This document shows positions 27,674 through 37,239 of a DNA stretch of 64,000 nt, one piece after another. Origin of the DNA: Pseudomonas synxantha (GTDB lineage Bacteria; Pseudomonadota; Gammaproteobacteria; Pseudomonadales; Pseudomonadaceae); assembly GCF_900105675.1 (NCBI RefSeq), contig NZ_LT629786.1, positions 744,001 to 808,000 of the forward strand, given 5' to 3'. How positions within the stretch are numbered: the stretch's first letter is position 1; each line of letters begins with the position of its first letter. The notes under the pieces were generated by a model, which was not told the DNA's origin, ran no database searches, and was given only the letters and a program-made list of their open reading frames with translations. A program made the translations under genes and the position numbers.

Positions 27674-28072
27674 ATGTCCAAGAGAACGCTCTTCGCCTAC
27701 CTCGGCACCCTGCTCGCCTTTCTCATCCTTGACGGCCTATGGCTCGGCGTCCTGATGGGTCCCACCTACAAATCCCTGCTCGGCCCGCTGATGCTTGATC
27801 AGCCGCGTCTGTTGCCTGCGGTATTGTTCTATCTCCTGTATGTGCTCGGTTGTGTGGTGCTGGTGATCTTGCCCAGCGCAAGCTGGCAACGCGCTGCGCG
27901 TTTGGGCGCCTTGCTTGGCCTGGTGGCCTATGGCACTTATGACCTGAGCAACTGGGCCACGCTTGAAGGCTGGTCAGCCGGGCTGGCAGTGATGGACATG
28001 GCGTGGGGCACCTGCCTAACCGCGATGTGCTGCACCGTCGGCCATCTGTGTGCACATCGGCTGCGTCGGTAA
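27674..28072 (+). CDS. DUF2177 membrane protein
   Basis: 132 residues with four predicted transmembrane helices: residues about 6-28, 45-65, 75-92 and 100-122. The family motif YDLSNWATL, preceded by LVAYGTY, is present. DUF2177 proteins have no established function. ATG at 27674 follows the REPIN closely (AAAGGCTTGTGTC). The last 57 bases overlap the end of the convergent MFS gene, so the two transcripts would be complementary at their 3' ends. Confidence 0.82.
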   Translation: MSKRTLFAYLGTLLAFLILDGLWLGVLMGPTYKSLLGPLMLDQPRLLPAVLFYLLYVLGCVVLVILPSASWQRAARLGALLGLVAYGTYDLSNWATLEGWSAGLAVMDMAWGTCLTAMCCTVGHLCAHRLRR

Positions 28073-29194
28073 TCGACGGTTGATCAAGACTGAGCCCGCC
28101 AATAACAAACCGACACCGGCGATGACCAGCGCCGGTTGCAGGCCACCACTGAGGTGGCTGCTCACCGACGCCAGCAATGGCCCGCTCAGTTGACCGATGG
28201 CAAAGCTGGCGGTCAACAGTCCGGTGCTGCGTTGGTAGCCGTGGGGCGCGACTTCCCGCAAGCGTGCCATCACCAATTGCATGCAGGCCAGGAATGGCGC
28301 GCCGCACAGCAATACACCGAGCGCCAGGCCCCAACTATTGCCGAGCAGGCAGGCAAACACGCCTACTGCTTGCAGCCAAAAGGTCGCTATCAGCCAGTGG
28401 CGTGTGGTGTGCGGGGCCTTGCGGCGCAAGCTTGCCACCCCCACACCCAGCGCGGCCGCCAGGCCAAAGCAGGGCCAGAACAGATCGGCCTGCCAGGCGC
28501 CTTTGAACTGTGCGCTGGCCATCTGTGAGAGAAAGGTCGCCGGGATGATGTAGCCCAGGCCGAATAAAAAGTAGATCCAGCACAGGTGCGCGATGCTGCC
28601 GTTATTACCAGTGCTGTTGGCCTGTGCAGGTGCGAGGGTCGGCTTTGGTAAAAACGGCAGGATCGCCAACAGCATCAGCAACGCCACCACGCCGTAGATC
28701 AACCACAGCGTGGCAGAACTTTGCCCCGTCAGGTTCGAGCCCAGCGCCAGCAAACCTGTCAGTAAGATCCCCAGCCCAGGCCCTGCAAAGATCAACGCGC
28801 CCAGGCGTGGTCTTCCGGCGGCAATCGCCAGCGGTTGGCTCAAACTGGTGATCATCACCAACACCCAGGCGCTTGCCACGCCGGTGCCGAAGCGCAACAG
28901 CAAGTGTGGCCAGAACCCGTTGGCCCAGTACGACGCCAGGGTCAGCAATACGCAGAGCCATAGCCCGCCGTAGAGGCGCCCGCGTATATGCTGATGGCTG
29001 CGGGCAAAGATCGAGTCCACCGCGCCCACGAAGTAGCCCAAGTAGTTGGCCGCTGCGATCAGTCCGGCGCCGGTCAGGTCGATCTGACCTTCGCTGAGCA
29101 AATGTGGCATTTGTGGGGTAAGGGCGAAGCGGCCAATACCCATGGCCATCATCAGTGCGATGAAACTGGCGAGTAAACGAATCAGCGGTGACAT
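28016..29194 (-). CDS. YbfB/YjiJ-family MFS transporter
   Basis: A 392-residue major facilitator with twelve hydrophobic segments. The N-terminal segment FIALMMAMGIGRFALTPQMP is the YbfB/YjiJ signature. The substrate is unknown. It is divergent from a LysR gene at 29299, a common regulator-transporter arrangement, and AGGAACCCTGAGC precedes its ATG. Its 3' end overlaps the DUF2177 gene by 57 bases; the C-terminal tail (PTQPMCTQMADGAAHRG) is hydrophilic and read through that overlap. Confidence 0.87.
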   Translation of the reverse strand: MSPLIRLLASFIALMMAMGIGRFALTPQMPHLLSEGQIDLTGAGLIAAANYLGYFVGAVDSIFARSHQHIRGRLYGGLWLCVLLTLASYWANGFWPHLLLRFGTGVASAWVLVMITSLSQPLAIAAGRPRLGALIFAGPGLGILLTGLLALGSNLTGQSSATLWLIYGVVALLMLLAILPFLPKPTLAPAQANSTGNNGSIAHLCWIYFLFGLGYIIPATFLSQMASAQFKGAWQADLFWPCFGLAAALGVGVASLRRKAPHTTRHWLIATFWLQAVGVFACLLGNSWGLALGVLLCGAPFLACMQLVMARLREVAPHGYQRSTGLLTASFAIGQLSGPLLASVSSHLSGGLQPALVIAGVGLLLAGSVLINRRLPTQPMCTQMADGAAHRG

Positions 29195-29298
29195 GCTCAG
29201 GGTTCCTGCAAAAAAGCGAATGACTTGCAGGCTAAGACGGATTGACTTTCTGTAAAAATGAATAATAGTGAGTAACTTGTTCAGTTTTGGAGAAAGGT

Positions 29299-30192
29299 AT
29301 GGAGTTCAGTCAATTGCGGATTTTCCAGGCCGTGGCCGAAGAGGGCTCCATTACCCGTGCGGCTGAGCGTCTGCACCGCGTGCCTTCGAATCTCTCGACC
29401 CGGCTCAAGCAGATGGAGGAACAGCTCGGCGTCGAGCTGTTCGTTCGCGAACGCCAGCGTTTGCAGCTTTCTCCTGCGGGCAAGGTGCTGTTGGACTACA
29501 GCACTCGGCTGCTGGCGCTGCATGACGAAGCCCACGGCGCCGTACAAGGCGGGCAACCGGCCGGTGACTTTGTGTTGGGCAGCATGTACAGCACCGCGGC
29601 AGTCCACTTGCCGAAACTGCTGGCGCGTTACCACAAGACTTATCCCATGGTGAACCTGCAAGTGCAGTCGGCGCCCAGCGGGGAATTGCTGGAAGGTTTG
29701 ATCACTGGTCGTCTGGACGCAGCCTTTGTAGACGGTCCGCTGACGATCGCCAGCTTGGATGGTGTGCCGCTGTGCGAAGAGCGCCTGGTGCTGATTTGCG
29801 AGGCTGATCACCCGCCGGTGCGCGGCCCACAGGATGTGGCTGGCCGTTCGGTGTTCACTTTTCGACGCAGCTGCGCCTACCGTACCCGCCTGGAAACCTG
29901 GTTTTCCCACGATCGCGTCGCCATGGGGCGGGCGATCGAGATCGAGTCCTACCAAGGCATGCTCGCTTGCGTGATCGCCGGTTCCGGCGTGGCGTTGATG
30001 TCCGAATCCATGCTCGACAGCCTGCCAGGCAAGGACAGCGTGTCCGTTCATCCGCTGACTGGGCCTTTTGCCACTGCAACCACCTGGCTGATGTGGCGAA
30101 AGGGTATGCTCGGATCTAACCTCAATGCATGGATCGACCTGCAGCAGAAGGGAAGGGCCGAGTTTTTGCCAGATACCCGTGCGATTGCTTGA
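29299..30192 (+). CDS. LysR-family transcriptional regulator
   Basis: 297 residues. Winged HTH ITRAAERLHRVPSNLSTRLK near residues 18-37, then effector domain with the expected alternating lobes. ATG at 29299 has GGAGAAAGGT directly upstream. It is divergent from the YbfB/YjiJ MFS gene with 104 AT-rich bases between, so it most likely controls that transporter. The regulator resembles the PutR/GltR-like LysR subgroup (VPSNLSTRLKQMEEQLG), but the inducer is not predictable. Confidence 0.88.
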   Translation: MEFSQLRIFQAVAEEGSITRAAERLHRVPSNLSTRLKQMEEQLGVELFVRERQRLQLSPAGKVLLDYSTRLLALHDEAHGAVQGGQPAGDFVLGSMYSTAAVHLPKLLARYHKTYPMVNLQVQSAPSGELLEGLITGRLDAAFVDGPLTIASLDGVPLCEERLVLICEADHPPVRGPQDVAGRSVFTFRRSCAYRTRLETWFSHDRVAMGRAIEIESYQGMLACVIAGSGVALMSESMLDSLPGKDSVSVHPLTGPFATATTWLMWRKGMLGSNLNAWIDLQQKGRAEFLPDTRAIA

Positions 30193-30334
30193 ACGATCCG
30201 TCAGGATTCGGATCAATCCAGTAATAGTTCGTTGTGGTTTCGTTCAAGCAATACCTAGGACTTAGGGCTACTATCACTGTAGGAAACGGCGACAGAACTC
30301 ACGCCGACCAGCACTACCCTCAAAGGGGGCAACC

Positions 30335-30457
30335 ATGAAAGAGAAAATCCAGAACTGGCTCCATGACCTTGGCGTTGCGCTGGGCTTGATCGAGCCACCG
30401 CTGCAACCGGTGCCGATCCGTACGGATGATGAGCAGCGTCGGCCACGTCGCCGCTAA
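30335..30457 (+). CDS. 40-residue protein, possibly the PA1414 family
   Basis: A short gene with ATG at 30335 behind AAGGGGGCAACC, reading MKEKIQNWLHDLGVALGLIE, then a Pro-rich linker and a basic end (RRPRRR). The first 20 residues form an amphipathic helix, suggesting peripheral membrane or protein binding. I recall a Pseudomonas 'PA1414 family' of this size that lies near gbuA in P. aeruginosa, which fits the position here; that assignment is from memory. Function unknown. Ends 33 bases before the gbuA-symporter terminator on the other strand. Confidence 0.72.
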   Translation: MKEKIQNWLHDLGVALGLIEPPLQPVPIRTDDEQRRPRRR

Positions 30458-30489
30458 TTACTCGCTCTCGCACTTGTTTGTTCAAGGCG

Positions 30490-30523
30490 AAAAAAACGGG
30501 CGCGACCTCCGACGTCGCGCCCG
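30490..30523 (-). terminator. Terminator for the gbuA-symporter transcript
   Basis: Ten-base perfect stem CGGGCGCGAC/GTCGCGCCCG with a seven-base loop and, read on the minus strand, a run of seven T residues. It lies 31 bases after the symporter stop. Confidence 0.92.
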
Positions 30524-30553
30524 CTGAAGAAACTCGCTAAATCCTTTTATAGC

Positions 30554-31936
30554 TCAAACCGTCCGAGCCGCCACTGTATCCGGTCGGCGCGACACTAAGC
30601 TCACCAGCACAAAACTCACCAGCGCGACCGCCAGGCTGTAGTAAATCGGCGTGTTTGCGTCCAGCCCATCCTTGAACATAAACACCAACGCGGTCACAAA
30701 GCCCAGGGTCATGGACGTTATCGCCCCGGAGGTCGTTGCACGTTTCCAGAAAATCGCGCCAATCAATGGCACTAACATACCGCCTACCAGCAGGTTATAG
30801 GCCAGGGTCAGGGCGCTGATCACATCGTTCACCACCAGGGCGATACCCAATACGGCAACTCCGGTCAGCAGGGTGAACAAGCGGTTGATGCGCAAGCTCG
30901 ATTGCTTGCCACCGCGCAGCCGTGGCAGCAGGTCTTCGGTCAGTACGGTGGAGGCGGCGAGCAAGCCGGCGCTGGCGGTGGACATCATCGCGGCCAGTGC
31001 GGCGGCGATAACCAGGCCACGGATGCCATCCGGCAACGAAGCTTTGACGATGGCGGCGAAGGCATTGTTGACGTTGTCCAGGTCTGGTATCAGCACATGG
31101 GCGGCCATGCCGATCAGCGCGCAGGCCAGGCCGTAGAGGATGCAGTAGAAACCTGCGAACGTGCCGGCGTACTGGGCGACCTTTTCATCACGGGCAGTGA
31201 ACACCCGCTGCCAGATATCCTGGCCGATCAGGATGCCGAAGAAGTAGATCATGAAGTAGGTGATGATCGTGTCCCAGCCAATGGCGGTGAAGCTGAAGTT
31301 CGACGCTGGCAGCTTGGCCACCAGTTCGTCCCAGCCGCCGACGCGGTACAGGCAGATCGGCAGCAGGATGAACATCAGGCCGACGGTCTTGATCACGAAT
31401 TGCACGATATCGGTGAGGGTCAGCGACCACATGCCGCCGATGGTCGAATACACCACCACCACACCGCCGCCTACCAGTACCGACACCCAGAACGGCAGGT
31501 CGAACAGCACTTGCAGCACAGTGCCGATGGCCAGGATAGAAGTCACCCCGATCATCAGTGCGTAGGCCAGCATGATCACCGCACTGGCCTGGCGCGCCAT
31601 GGGGTTGTAGCGTTTTTCCAGGACCTGGGTGACGGTGAATATCTTCAACTTCAACAGCGGCTTGGCCAGGAACAGGTTCAGCGCAATGATCCCCGCACCC
31701 AGCGCGGCGCACAGCCAGAAACCGGAAATGCCGTGCACATAGCCCAGGCGCACGGTGCCGACGGTGGATGCACCACCGAGAACTGTGGCGGCCATGGTAC
31801 CCATGTACAGCGACGGGCCGAGGTTACGGCCGGCCACCAGGTAGTCTTCGTGGGTCTTGGCGCGGCGCATGCCGTAGTAGCCGAGCACGAGCATGCCGGC
31901 GGCGTAGAGGAGTACGACGAATAAATCCAAAGCCAT
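30554..31936 (-). CDS. Sodium:solute symporter
   Basis: A 460-residue SSS-family inner-membrane symporter with about 13 helices. Family signatures include YLVAGRNLGP near residue 33, GASTVGTVRLGYVHGISGFW near 55, and YSTIGGMWSLTLTDIVQFV near 155. It is downstream of gbuA on the same strand (163-base gap) and upstream of a strong terminator, so it probably imports 4-guanidinobutyrate or a related guanidino/polyamine compound. That substrate is inferred from position only; P. aeruginosa has a similar symporter gene close to gbuA. CGGAGAATCACCGCC precedes the ATG. Confidence 0.88.
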   Translation of the reverse strand: MALDLFVVLLYAAGMLVLGYYGMRRAKTHEDYLVAGRNLGPSLYMGTMAATVLGGASTVGTVRLGYVHGISGFWLCAALGAGIIALNLFLAKPLLKLKIFTVTQVLEKRYNPMARQASAVIMLAYALMIGVTSILAIGTVLQVLFDLPFWVSVLVGGGVVVVYSTIGGMWSLTLTDIVQFVIKTVGLMFILLPICLYRVGGWDELVAKLPASNFSFTAIGWDTIITYFMIYFFGILIGQDIWQRVFTARDEKVAQYAGTFAGFYCILYGLACALIGMAAHVLIPDLDNVNNAFAAIVKASLPDGIRGLVIAAALAAMMSTASAGLLAASTVLTEDLLPRLRGGKQSSLRINRLFTLLTGVAVLGIALVVNDVISALTLAYNLLVGGMLVPLIGAIFWKRATTSGAITSMTLGFVTALVFMFKDGLDANTPIYYSLAVALVSFVLVSLVSRRPDTVAARTV

Positions 31937-32099
31937 GGCGGTGATTCTCCGATTATATTTTTTATGGTCGATCAGGCGGCAGCCGGCTCCGTAAACACGC
32001 GAGCAAAAGTCAGGTATATCGAGGAGGGGGCTCTACGACCCCCTTGGTTGTCAGTGTGTAAAGACGGTTCTTGTTATTTTCATACCTCGCGTGCGCTCA

Positions 32100-33050
32100 T
32101 CAGCGATGCGCCACGCCAGGCAGTACGCAAAGCATCTCGTACAGCAGGTTGGCGCCGAGCAGCGAGGTGTTGCCGGTGGTGTCGTAGGGCGGCGAAACTT
32201 CTACCAGGTCGCAACCAATCAGGTCGAGGCCCTGGCAACCGCGGATGATCTCGATGGCCTGGATGGTGGTTAGCCCACCGATTTCCGGGGTGCCGGTGCC
32301 GGGCGCCCAGGCGGGGTCGATGCCGTCGATGTCGAAGCTCAGGTACACCGGGCCGCCGCCGACTTTCTCGCGTACTTCGGCCATCAACGGCGCGAGGGAG
32401 TGGTGCCAGCATTCTTCGGCCTGTACTACTCGAAAGCCCTGTTTGCGGCTCCAGTTGAAGTCTTCGGCGGTGTAGCCCTGGGCACGCAGGCCGATCTGCA
32501 CCACGCGGTCGCAATCGAGCAAGCCTTCTTCCACGGCACGGCGGAACGTGGTGCCGTGGGCGATTTTCTCGCCGAACATATGGTCGTTGACGTCGGCGTG
32601 GGCGTCGATGTGCACCAGCCCGACCTTGCCGTGTTTCTTGTGGATCGCCCGCAGGATCGGCAGGGTGATGGTGTGGTCGCCGCCCAGGGTCAGGGGGATC
32701 ACATCGTGCTCAAGGATTTCATCGTAGGCCTCTTCGATGATGCGCACGGCGTCGAGCAGGTTGAAGGTGTTGATCGCCACGTCGCCGATATCGGCCACCG
32801 ACAGCGAGTCGAACGGTGCAGCGCCGGTGGCCATGTTGTACGGACGGATCATCACCGACTCGGCACGGATCTCCCGTGGGCCGAAACGCGTACCGGCGCG
32901 CAATGAGGTGCCGATATCCAGGGGCACGCCAATAAAGGCGGCGTCCAGGCCCTTGGCCGTTTGCAGGTGAGGAAGACGCATCATGGTGGCGATGCCGGCG
33001 AAGCGCGGCATTTCGTTGCCGCCCAGTGGTTGGTGGAAAATCTTGTCCAC
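32100..33050 (-). CDS. gbuA: Guanidinobutyrase
   Basis: A 316-residue ureohydrolase (arginase/agmatinase fold) that cleaves 4-guanidinobutyrate to 4-aminobutyrate and urea in arginine and agmatine catabolism. The manganese ligands are visible in GGDH, DAHADVND and SFDIDGIDP. Assignment to GbuA rather than agmatinase (SpeB) rests on the adjacent divergent LysR gene (gbuR-like), overall similarity and the N-terminus MDKIFHQPLGGNEMPRFAGI. The start is GTG at 33050 with GAGGCAATCCC upstream. It is first in a probable two-gene operon with the sodium symporter. Confidence 0.9.
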   Translation of the reverse strand: MDKIFHQPLGGNEMPRFAGIATMMRLPHLQTAKGLDAAFIGVPLDIGTSLRAGTRFGPREIRAESVMIRPYNMATGAAPFDSLSVADIGDVAINTFNLLDAVRIIEEAYDEILEHDVIPLTLGGDHTITLPILRAIHKKHGKVGLVHIDAHADVNDHMFGEKIAHGTTFRRAVEEGLLDCDRVVQIGLRAQGYTAEDFNWSRKQGFRVVQAEECWHHSLAPLMAEVREKVGGGPVYLSFDIDGIDPAWAPGTGTPEIGGLTTIQAIEIIRGCQGLDLIGCDLVEVSPPYDTTGNTSLLGANLLYEMLCVLPGVAHR

Positions 33051-33133
33051 GGGATTGCCTCATCGTTGTTTTGTTTATTAGTGGCCGATTCTGCGAAAAG
33101 CCTGGCGTAGGAAGAATCGGCTGGGGCAAATAC

Positions 33134-33157
33134 TTAGTTCAGATTTTTCTAAACTAA
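33134..33157. promoter_or_regulatory. Candidate GbuR binding site
   Basis: TTAGTTCAGA, TTTT, TCTAAACTAA: ten-base arms with one mismatch in the 153-base gap between gbuA and gbuR. This dyad lies about 84 bases upstream of gbuA, the expected location for a LysR activation site. Confidence 0.65.
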
Positions 33158-33203
33158 TGCGCACAGGTAGACTTCCATTTTCCCTCCACGCCTGGAGCCG
33201 ACC

Positions 33204-34097
33204 ATGGCCAACGCCTTGCCCGACCTGAAACTGCTGCGCATCTTCGTCAGCGTCGTGCGCCATCAGGGTTTCGCCAATGCACAGCACGAACTCAACCTGT
33301 CCACATCGGCCATCAGCACCTATATGAGCCAGCTGGAATCAGCCTTGGGCCTGGTGCTGTGCCATCGTGGTCGTGGTGGTTTCAGCCTGACCAGCAAGGG
33401 CGAGCTGTTTCATCAGGAAACCCTGCGCCTGCTGGGCGAACTGGAAGGCTTCGAACAATACGCCGCGGCGTTGAAAGGCGAGCTGCGCGGTACCCTCAAG
33501 CTCGGCGTGCTCGACTCCACCGTCAGCGACAAGGCCTTGCCCTTCGCCGAGGTGATCGGCGCCTACAGCCTGGAGCACCCGGCAGTGCACCTGCACCTGT
33601 CGGTGATGAGCCCCTATGAACTGCAACTGGGTGTACAGGACAACCGGCTGGACCTGGCCATCGGCGCGTTTTCCAATCGCATGAGCGGGCTGGTCTACAT
33701 GCCGCTGTACCGCGAACAGCACTGGCTGTATTGCAGCACCCGGCATCCGCTGTTCAATGAGCGGCGTATCCCTGAACAAGTGATCACCCAGCAGCGCATG
33801 GTCGGCCGTGGCTATTGGAGCCAGGCCGAGCTGGCGCGTCACGGCTTCAAGCACAGTGCCGCGACGGTGGAAAGTATGGAGGCTCAACTGATCCTGGTGC
33901 TGTCCGGCGCGTACATCGGCTACCTGCCCGAGCACTATGCCCAGGCGTGGGCCGACAAGGGCGACCTGCGTGTATTGCTGCCCGCCACGTTTGGCTACCA
34001 GGCACCGTTTTCGATGATCATGCGCCGTGGTCGCAGCCGTGAACCGCTGATCCAGACTTTCCGCGACTTGCTCAAGACCCAGCTCAACCAGGCCTGA
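33204..34097 (+). CDS. gbuR: LysR-family regulator GbuR
   Basis: 297 residues, winged HTH FANAQHELNLSTSAISTYMS near residues 23-42. It is divergent from gbuA; in P. aeruginosa the equivalent LysR gene, gbuR, activates gbuA in response to guanidinobutyrate. The dyad at 33134-33157 is its most likely target. The ATG at 33204 follows CTGGAGCCGACC. The next gene, tapT, begins seven bases after its stop, but has no functional link. Confidence 0.87.
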   Translation: MANALPDLKLLRIFVSVVRHQGFANAQHELNLSTSAISTYMSQLESALGLVLCHRGRGGFSLTSKGELFHQETLRLLGELEGFEQYAAALKGELRGTLKLGVLDSTVSDKALPFAEVIGAYSLEHPAVHLHLSVMSPYELQLGVQDNRLDLAIGAFSNRMSGLVYMPLYREQHWLYCSTRHPLFNERRIPEQVITQQRMVGRGYWSQAELARHGFKHSAATVESMEAQLILVLSGAYIGYLPEHYAQAWADKGDLRVLLPATFGYQAPFSMIMRRGRSREPLIQTFRDLLKTQLNQA

Positions 34098-34103
34098 AAA
34101 CAC

Positions 34104-34709
34104 ATGTCCAGACCCCAATGCCCGCGCTGCCTGCGGCCGACCACTCACTGCCTCTGTGCGCTGATCCCCCACCTCGACAGCCGTACCCGCGTGTTGCTGC
34201 TGCAGCATCCGAGCGAGGTCAACCATGCGCTCAATACCGCACGGTTGGCGGCGTTGGGCTTGAATAATGCGCAGTTGCTGGTGGGCGAGGTGTTTGATGA
34301 CCTGGCGACGTTATTGAGTGCGCCTGGGTATCAGGCGCGGCTGTTGTTTCCTGCCGATGATGCCCAGCCGTTGCAAGCCTATGCGCCCGATGACCAGCCG
34401 CTGTTGCTGGTGGTGCCCGATGGGACCTGGCGCAAGGCGCGCAAACTGCTGCATCTCAACCCGTTGCTGGCGGCGTTGCCGCGGGTGACATTGGCCAACG
34501 GCGGCGTCTCCCGGTATCGCTTGCGCAAGGCGCCGGGGCCTGGGGCCTTGTCGACGGTGGAAGCGATCGTGCAAGCGCTGCAGGTACTGGAAGTGCCGGT
34601 ATCGTTCGAGCCGCTGCTCAAACCCTTTGAAGCGCTGATCGAAGGGCAGATTGCGGCGATGGGGGAAGAGGTTTTCTGGAGAAATCATTGCGGCGGACGG
34701 CAGGAGTAG
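34104..34709 (+). CDS. tapT: tRNA-uridine aminocarboxypropyltransferase (DTW domain)
   Basis: 201 residues. The DTW family motif is present as VVPDGTWRKARKLL near residues 107-120, and the N-terminal zinc-ribbon-like Cys set is CPRC and CLC within the first 20 residues. Family members (TapT/YfiP) place the acp3U modification at position 47 of tRNA using S-adenosylmethionine. The start at 34104 is the only ATG that keeps the Cys cluster. It is seven bases downstream of gbuR and 152 bases before cysM. Confidence 0.87.
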   Translation: MSRPQCPRCLRPTTHCLCALIPHLDSRTRVLLLQHPSEVNHALNTARLAALGLNNAQLLVGEVFDDLATLLSAPGYQARLLFPADDAQPLQAYAPDDQPLLLVVPDGTWRKARKLLHLNPLLAALPRVTLANGGVSRYRLRKAPGPGALSTVEAIVQALQVLEVPVSFEPLLKPFEALIEGQIAAMGEEVFWRNHCGGRQE

Positions 34710-34861
34710 CAGGTTTATCGACTTGCTCCCGATGGCGTCCGAACAGTCGCCACTTTATTCGCTTATTCCTATAAGCCATAAGCACCACACTTTGCGTGAT
34801 ATGGCCCGCCGGCCTTTCCCGGTATGATGTTCGCCCCCGCAGTCTGGATTGCGAATACGCC

Positions 34862-35764
34862 ATGACCTTGCAGTACCCAACAATCGCCGATTGCGTCGGC
34901 AATACGCCCCTGGTCCGCTTGCAACGCATGGCGGGTGAAACCAGCAATACCCTGTTGCTCAAGCTTGAAGGGAACAACCCGGCCGGCTCGGTCAAGGACC
35001 GCCCGGCGTTGTCGATGATCGCCCGCGCCGAGTTGCGTGGGCAGATCAAGCCCGGCGACACCCTGATTGAAGCCACCTCCGGTAACACCGGGATCGCCCT
35101 GGCCATGGCCGCCGCGATCAAGGGCTACAAGATGGTGCTGATCATGCCCGACAACGGCAGTGCCGAGCGCAAGGCAGCGATGACCGCGTACGGTGCCCAG
35201 CTTATTCTGGTGAGCCAGGAAGAGGGCATGGAAGGCGCCCGTGACCTCGCCGAGCGCATGGCCGCCGAAGGCCGTGGCGTAGTGCTGGACCAGTTCGCCA
35301 ACGGTGATAACCCCGAGGCGCACTACACCAGCACCGGTCCGGAAATCTGGCGCCAGACCCAGGGCACCATCACTCACTTCGTCAGCTCCATGGGCACCAC
35401 CGGTACCATCATGGGCAACTCGCGCTACCTCAAGGAGCAGAACCCGGCGATCCAGATCGTTGGCCTGCAACCGATGGAAGGCGCGGCCATCCCGGGCATC
35501 CGCCGCTGGCCCGAAGAATATTTGCCGAAGATCTACAACGCCACGCGGGTAGACCGCATTATCGACATGGCCCAGCGTGAAGCCGAAGACACCACACGCC
35601 GCCTGGCCCGTGAAGAGGGCATCTTCTGTGGCGTGTCCTCCGGTGGCGCCGTGGCCGGTATGTTGCGCTTGTCCAAAGAGGTGGAAAACGCGGTGATCGT
35701 CGCGATCATCTGTGACCGAGGCGACCGCTACCTGTCGACCGGCATTTTCGACGAACCCAACTGA
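34862..35764 (+). CDS. cysM: Cysteine synthase B
   Basis: A 300-residue PLP enzyme making cysteine from O-acetylserine and sulfide or thiosulfate. The PLP lysine is in [12 protein letters not shown] (about residue 43), the phosphate loop in [12 protein letters not shown], and the second PLP loop in [12 protein letters not shown] near the end. Arg/Trp-rich residues near 215 ([12 protein letters not shown]) mark CysM rather than CysK. Its stop overlaps the rlmD start by one base, so the two are translationally coupled. Confidence 0.93.
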   Translation: MTLQYPTIADCVGNTPLVRLQRMAGETSNTLLLKLEGNNPAGSVKDRPALSMIARAELRGQIKPGDTLIEATSGNTGIALAMAAAIKGYKMVLIMPDNGSAERKAAMTAYGAQLILVSQEEGMEGARDLAERMAAEGRGVVLDQFANGDNPEAHYTSTGPEIWRQTQGTITHFVSSMGTTGTIMGNSRYLKEQNPAIQIVGLQPMEGAAIPGIRRWPEEYLPKIYNATRVDRIIDMAQREAEDTTRRLAREEGIFCGVSSGGAVAGMLRLSKEVENAVIVAIICDRGDRYLSTGIFDEPN

Positions 35765-37116
35765 TGGCCAAGCACGAGAGAGGCCTGCGCTTCCAGCCGA
35801 CGGGCGGCAGCCGGGCCCCACAGATTCCCGTAGGCAAGAAGCAGCGCTTGACCATCGAGCGCCTGGCCAACGATGGCCGGGGCATTGTGTTCCTTGAAGG
35901 CCGTACCTGGTTCGTGAATGGTGCGCTGGCCGGCGAAGAAGTTGAAGCGCGGGTGTTGGGCACCCACGGCAAAGTGGTCGAAGCCCGCACCGAGCGGGTG
36001 TTCAAGGCCAGCGAACTGCGTCGCCCTGCACCTTGCATCCATGTTGGTCGTTGTGGTGGCTGCAGCGTGCAGCACCTGCCGCACGATGAGCAGCTTGCCC
36101 TGAAACAGCGCATGCTCGCAGAGCAACTGTCGCGGGTGGCCGGTGTCGAACCGCAAGAATGGGCGCCGCCATTGAGCGGGCCTGAGTTCGGTTATCGGCG
36201 TCGCGCCCGTGTGGCGGTGCGTTGGGACGCCAAGGCAAAGCAACTCGAAGTGGGTTTTCGCGCCGTGGCCAGCCAAGACATCGTCGCCATCGATCAGTGC
36301 CCGGTGCTGGTACAGGCTTTGCAACCGATCATGCAGCGTCTGCCGAACATGCTGCGTCGTTTGAGCAAGCCGCAGGCGCTGGGGCATGTGGAGCTGTTCA
36401 GCGGTTCGTCGATCGCCGTATTGCTGCGGCATATGGCGCCGTTATCGGAAGCAGACCTGCTGATCCTGAAAGAATTCTGCAGCTTTCATGACGCCCAATT
36501 GTGGCTGCAGGGTGAAGGGCAACCGGAACCCGTCGAACCCGACCGGGCCCTGGGTTTCCGACTGGACGCCTGGGATCTGGAGCTGGCTTACCGGCCTGGA
36601 GACTTCGTGCAAGTCAACGCCGGGGTCAACCAGGCGATGGTTGCCCAGGCCCTGGAATGGCTGGCGCCACAGTCCGACGAACGGGTGCTCGATCTGTTTT
36701 GCGGCCTGGGCAACTTTGCCTTGCCATTGGCTCGCCAAGCACGCGAGGTGGTGGCGGTGGAGGGCGTGCAGGCCATGGTGGACCGCGCCGCACTCAACGC
36801 TGCAAGCAACAATGTGCATAACGCACAGTTTTATCAGGCGGATTTGTCCCAGCCTTTGACGGACGCGGAATGGGCCAAACAGGGCTTTTCTGCGGTACTC
36901 TTGGACCCACCCCGCGATGGAGCCCTGGAGGTTGTGCGCAAGCTCGCCACCCTGGGGGCCAAGCGCCTGGTGTATGTGTCCTGCAACCCGGCCACGCTGG
37001 CGCGGGACACGGTTGAGTTAGTCAAGCAAGGCTACCGGCTAAAGCGTGCCGGGATCCTCGACATGTTTCCGCAGACCGCGCATGTCGAGGCCATGGCGTT
37101 ATTTGAAGCGGGCTAG
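35764..37116 (+). CDS. rlmD: 23S rRNA (uracil-1939-C5)-methyltransferase
   Basis: A 450-residue TrmA/RlmD-type methyltransferase. An N-terminal TRAM domain (about residues 15-75) is followed by the iron-sulfur Cys cluster [10 protein letters not shown], an SAM motif [15 protein letters not shown] near residue 312, and the catalytic-nucleophile region [10 protein letters not shown] near 410. It modifies U1939 of 23S rRNA, the site next to the peptidyl transfer centre. Overlap of ATG with the cysM TGA indicates coupled translation; relA follows 123 bases later, an order I recall from other Pseudomonas. Confidence 0.94.
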   Translation: MAKHERGLRFQPTGGSRAPQIPVGKKQRLTIERLANDGRGIVFLEGRTWFVNGALAGEEVEARVLGTHGKVVEARTERVFKASELRRPAPCIHVGRCGGCSVQHLPHDEQLALKQRMLAEQLSRVAGVEPQEWAPPLSGPEFGYRRRARVAVRWDAKAKQLEVGFRAVASQDIVAIDQCPVLVQALQPIMQRLPNMLRRLSKPQALGHVELFSGSSIAVLLRHMAPLSEADLLILKEFCSFHDAQLWLQGEGQPEPVEPDRALGFRLDAWDLELAYRPGDFVQVNAGVNQAMVAQALEWLAPQSDERVLDLFCGLGNFALPLARQAREVVAVEGVQAMVDRAALNAASNNVHNAQFYQADLSQPLTDAEWAKQGFSAVLLDPPRDGALEVVRKLATLGAKRLVYVSCNPATLARDTVELVKQGYRLKRAGILDMFPQTAHVEAMALFEAG

Positions 37117-37239
37117 GATGCCCGTTTAATCCGACTGGCCTGCATTCTCCAAGGCCCTGATCCGCCAGGGAGTTTGCTGCAAAAGGTCAGCGATGATTCA
37201 TTGGCGCACTGAAGGTGCGTCGTAGGGAAGGTAAGCAAG

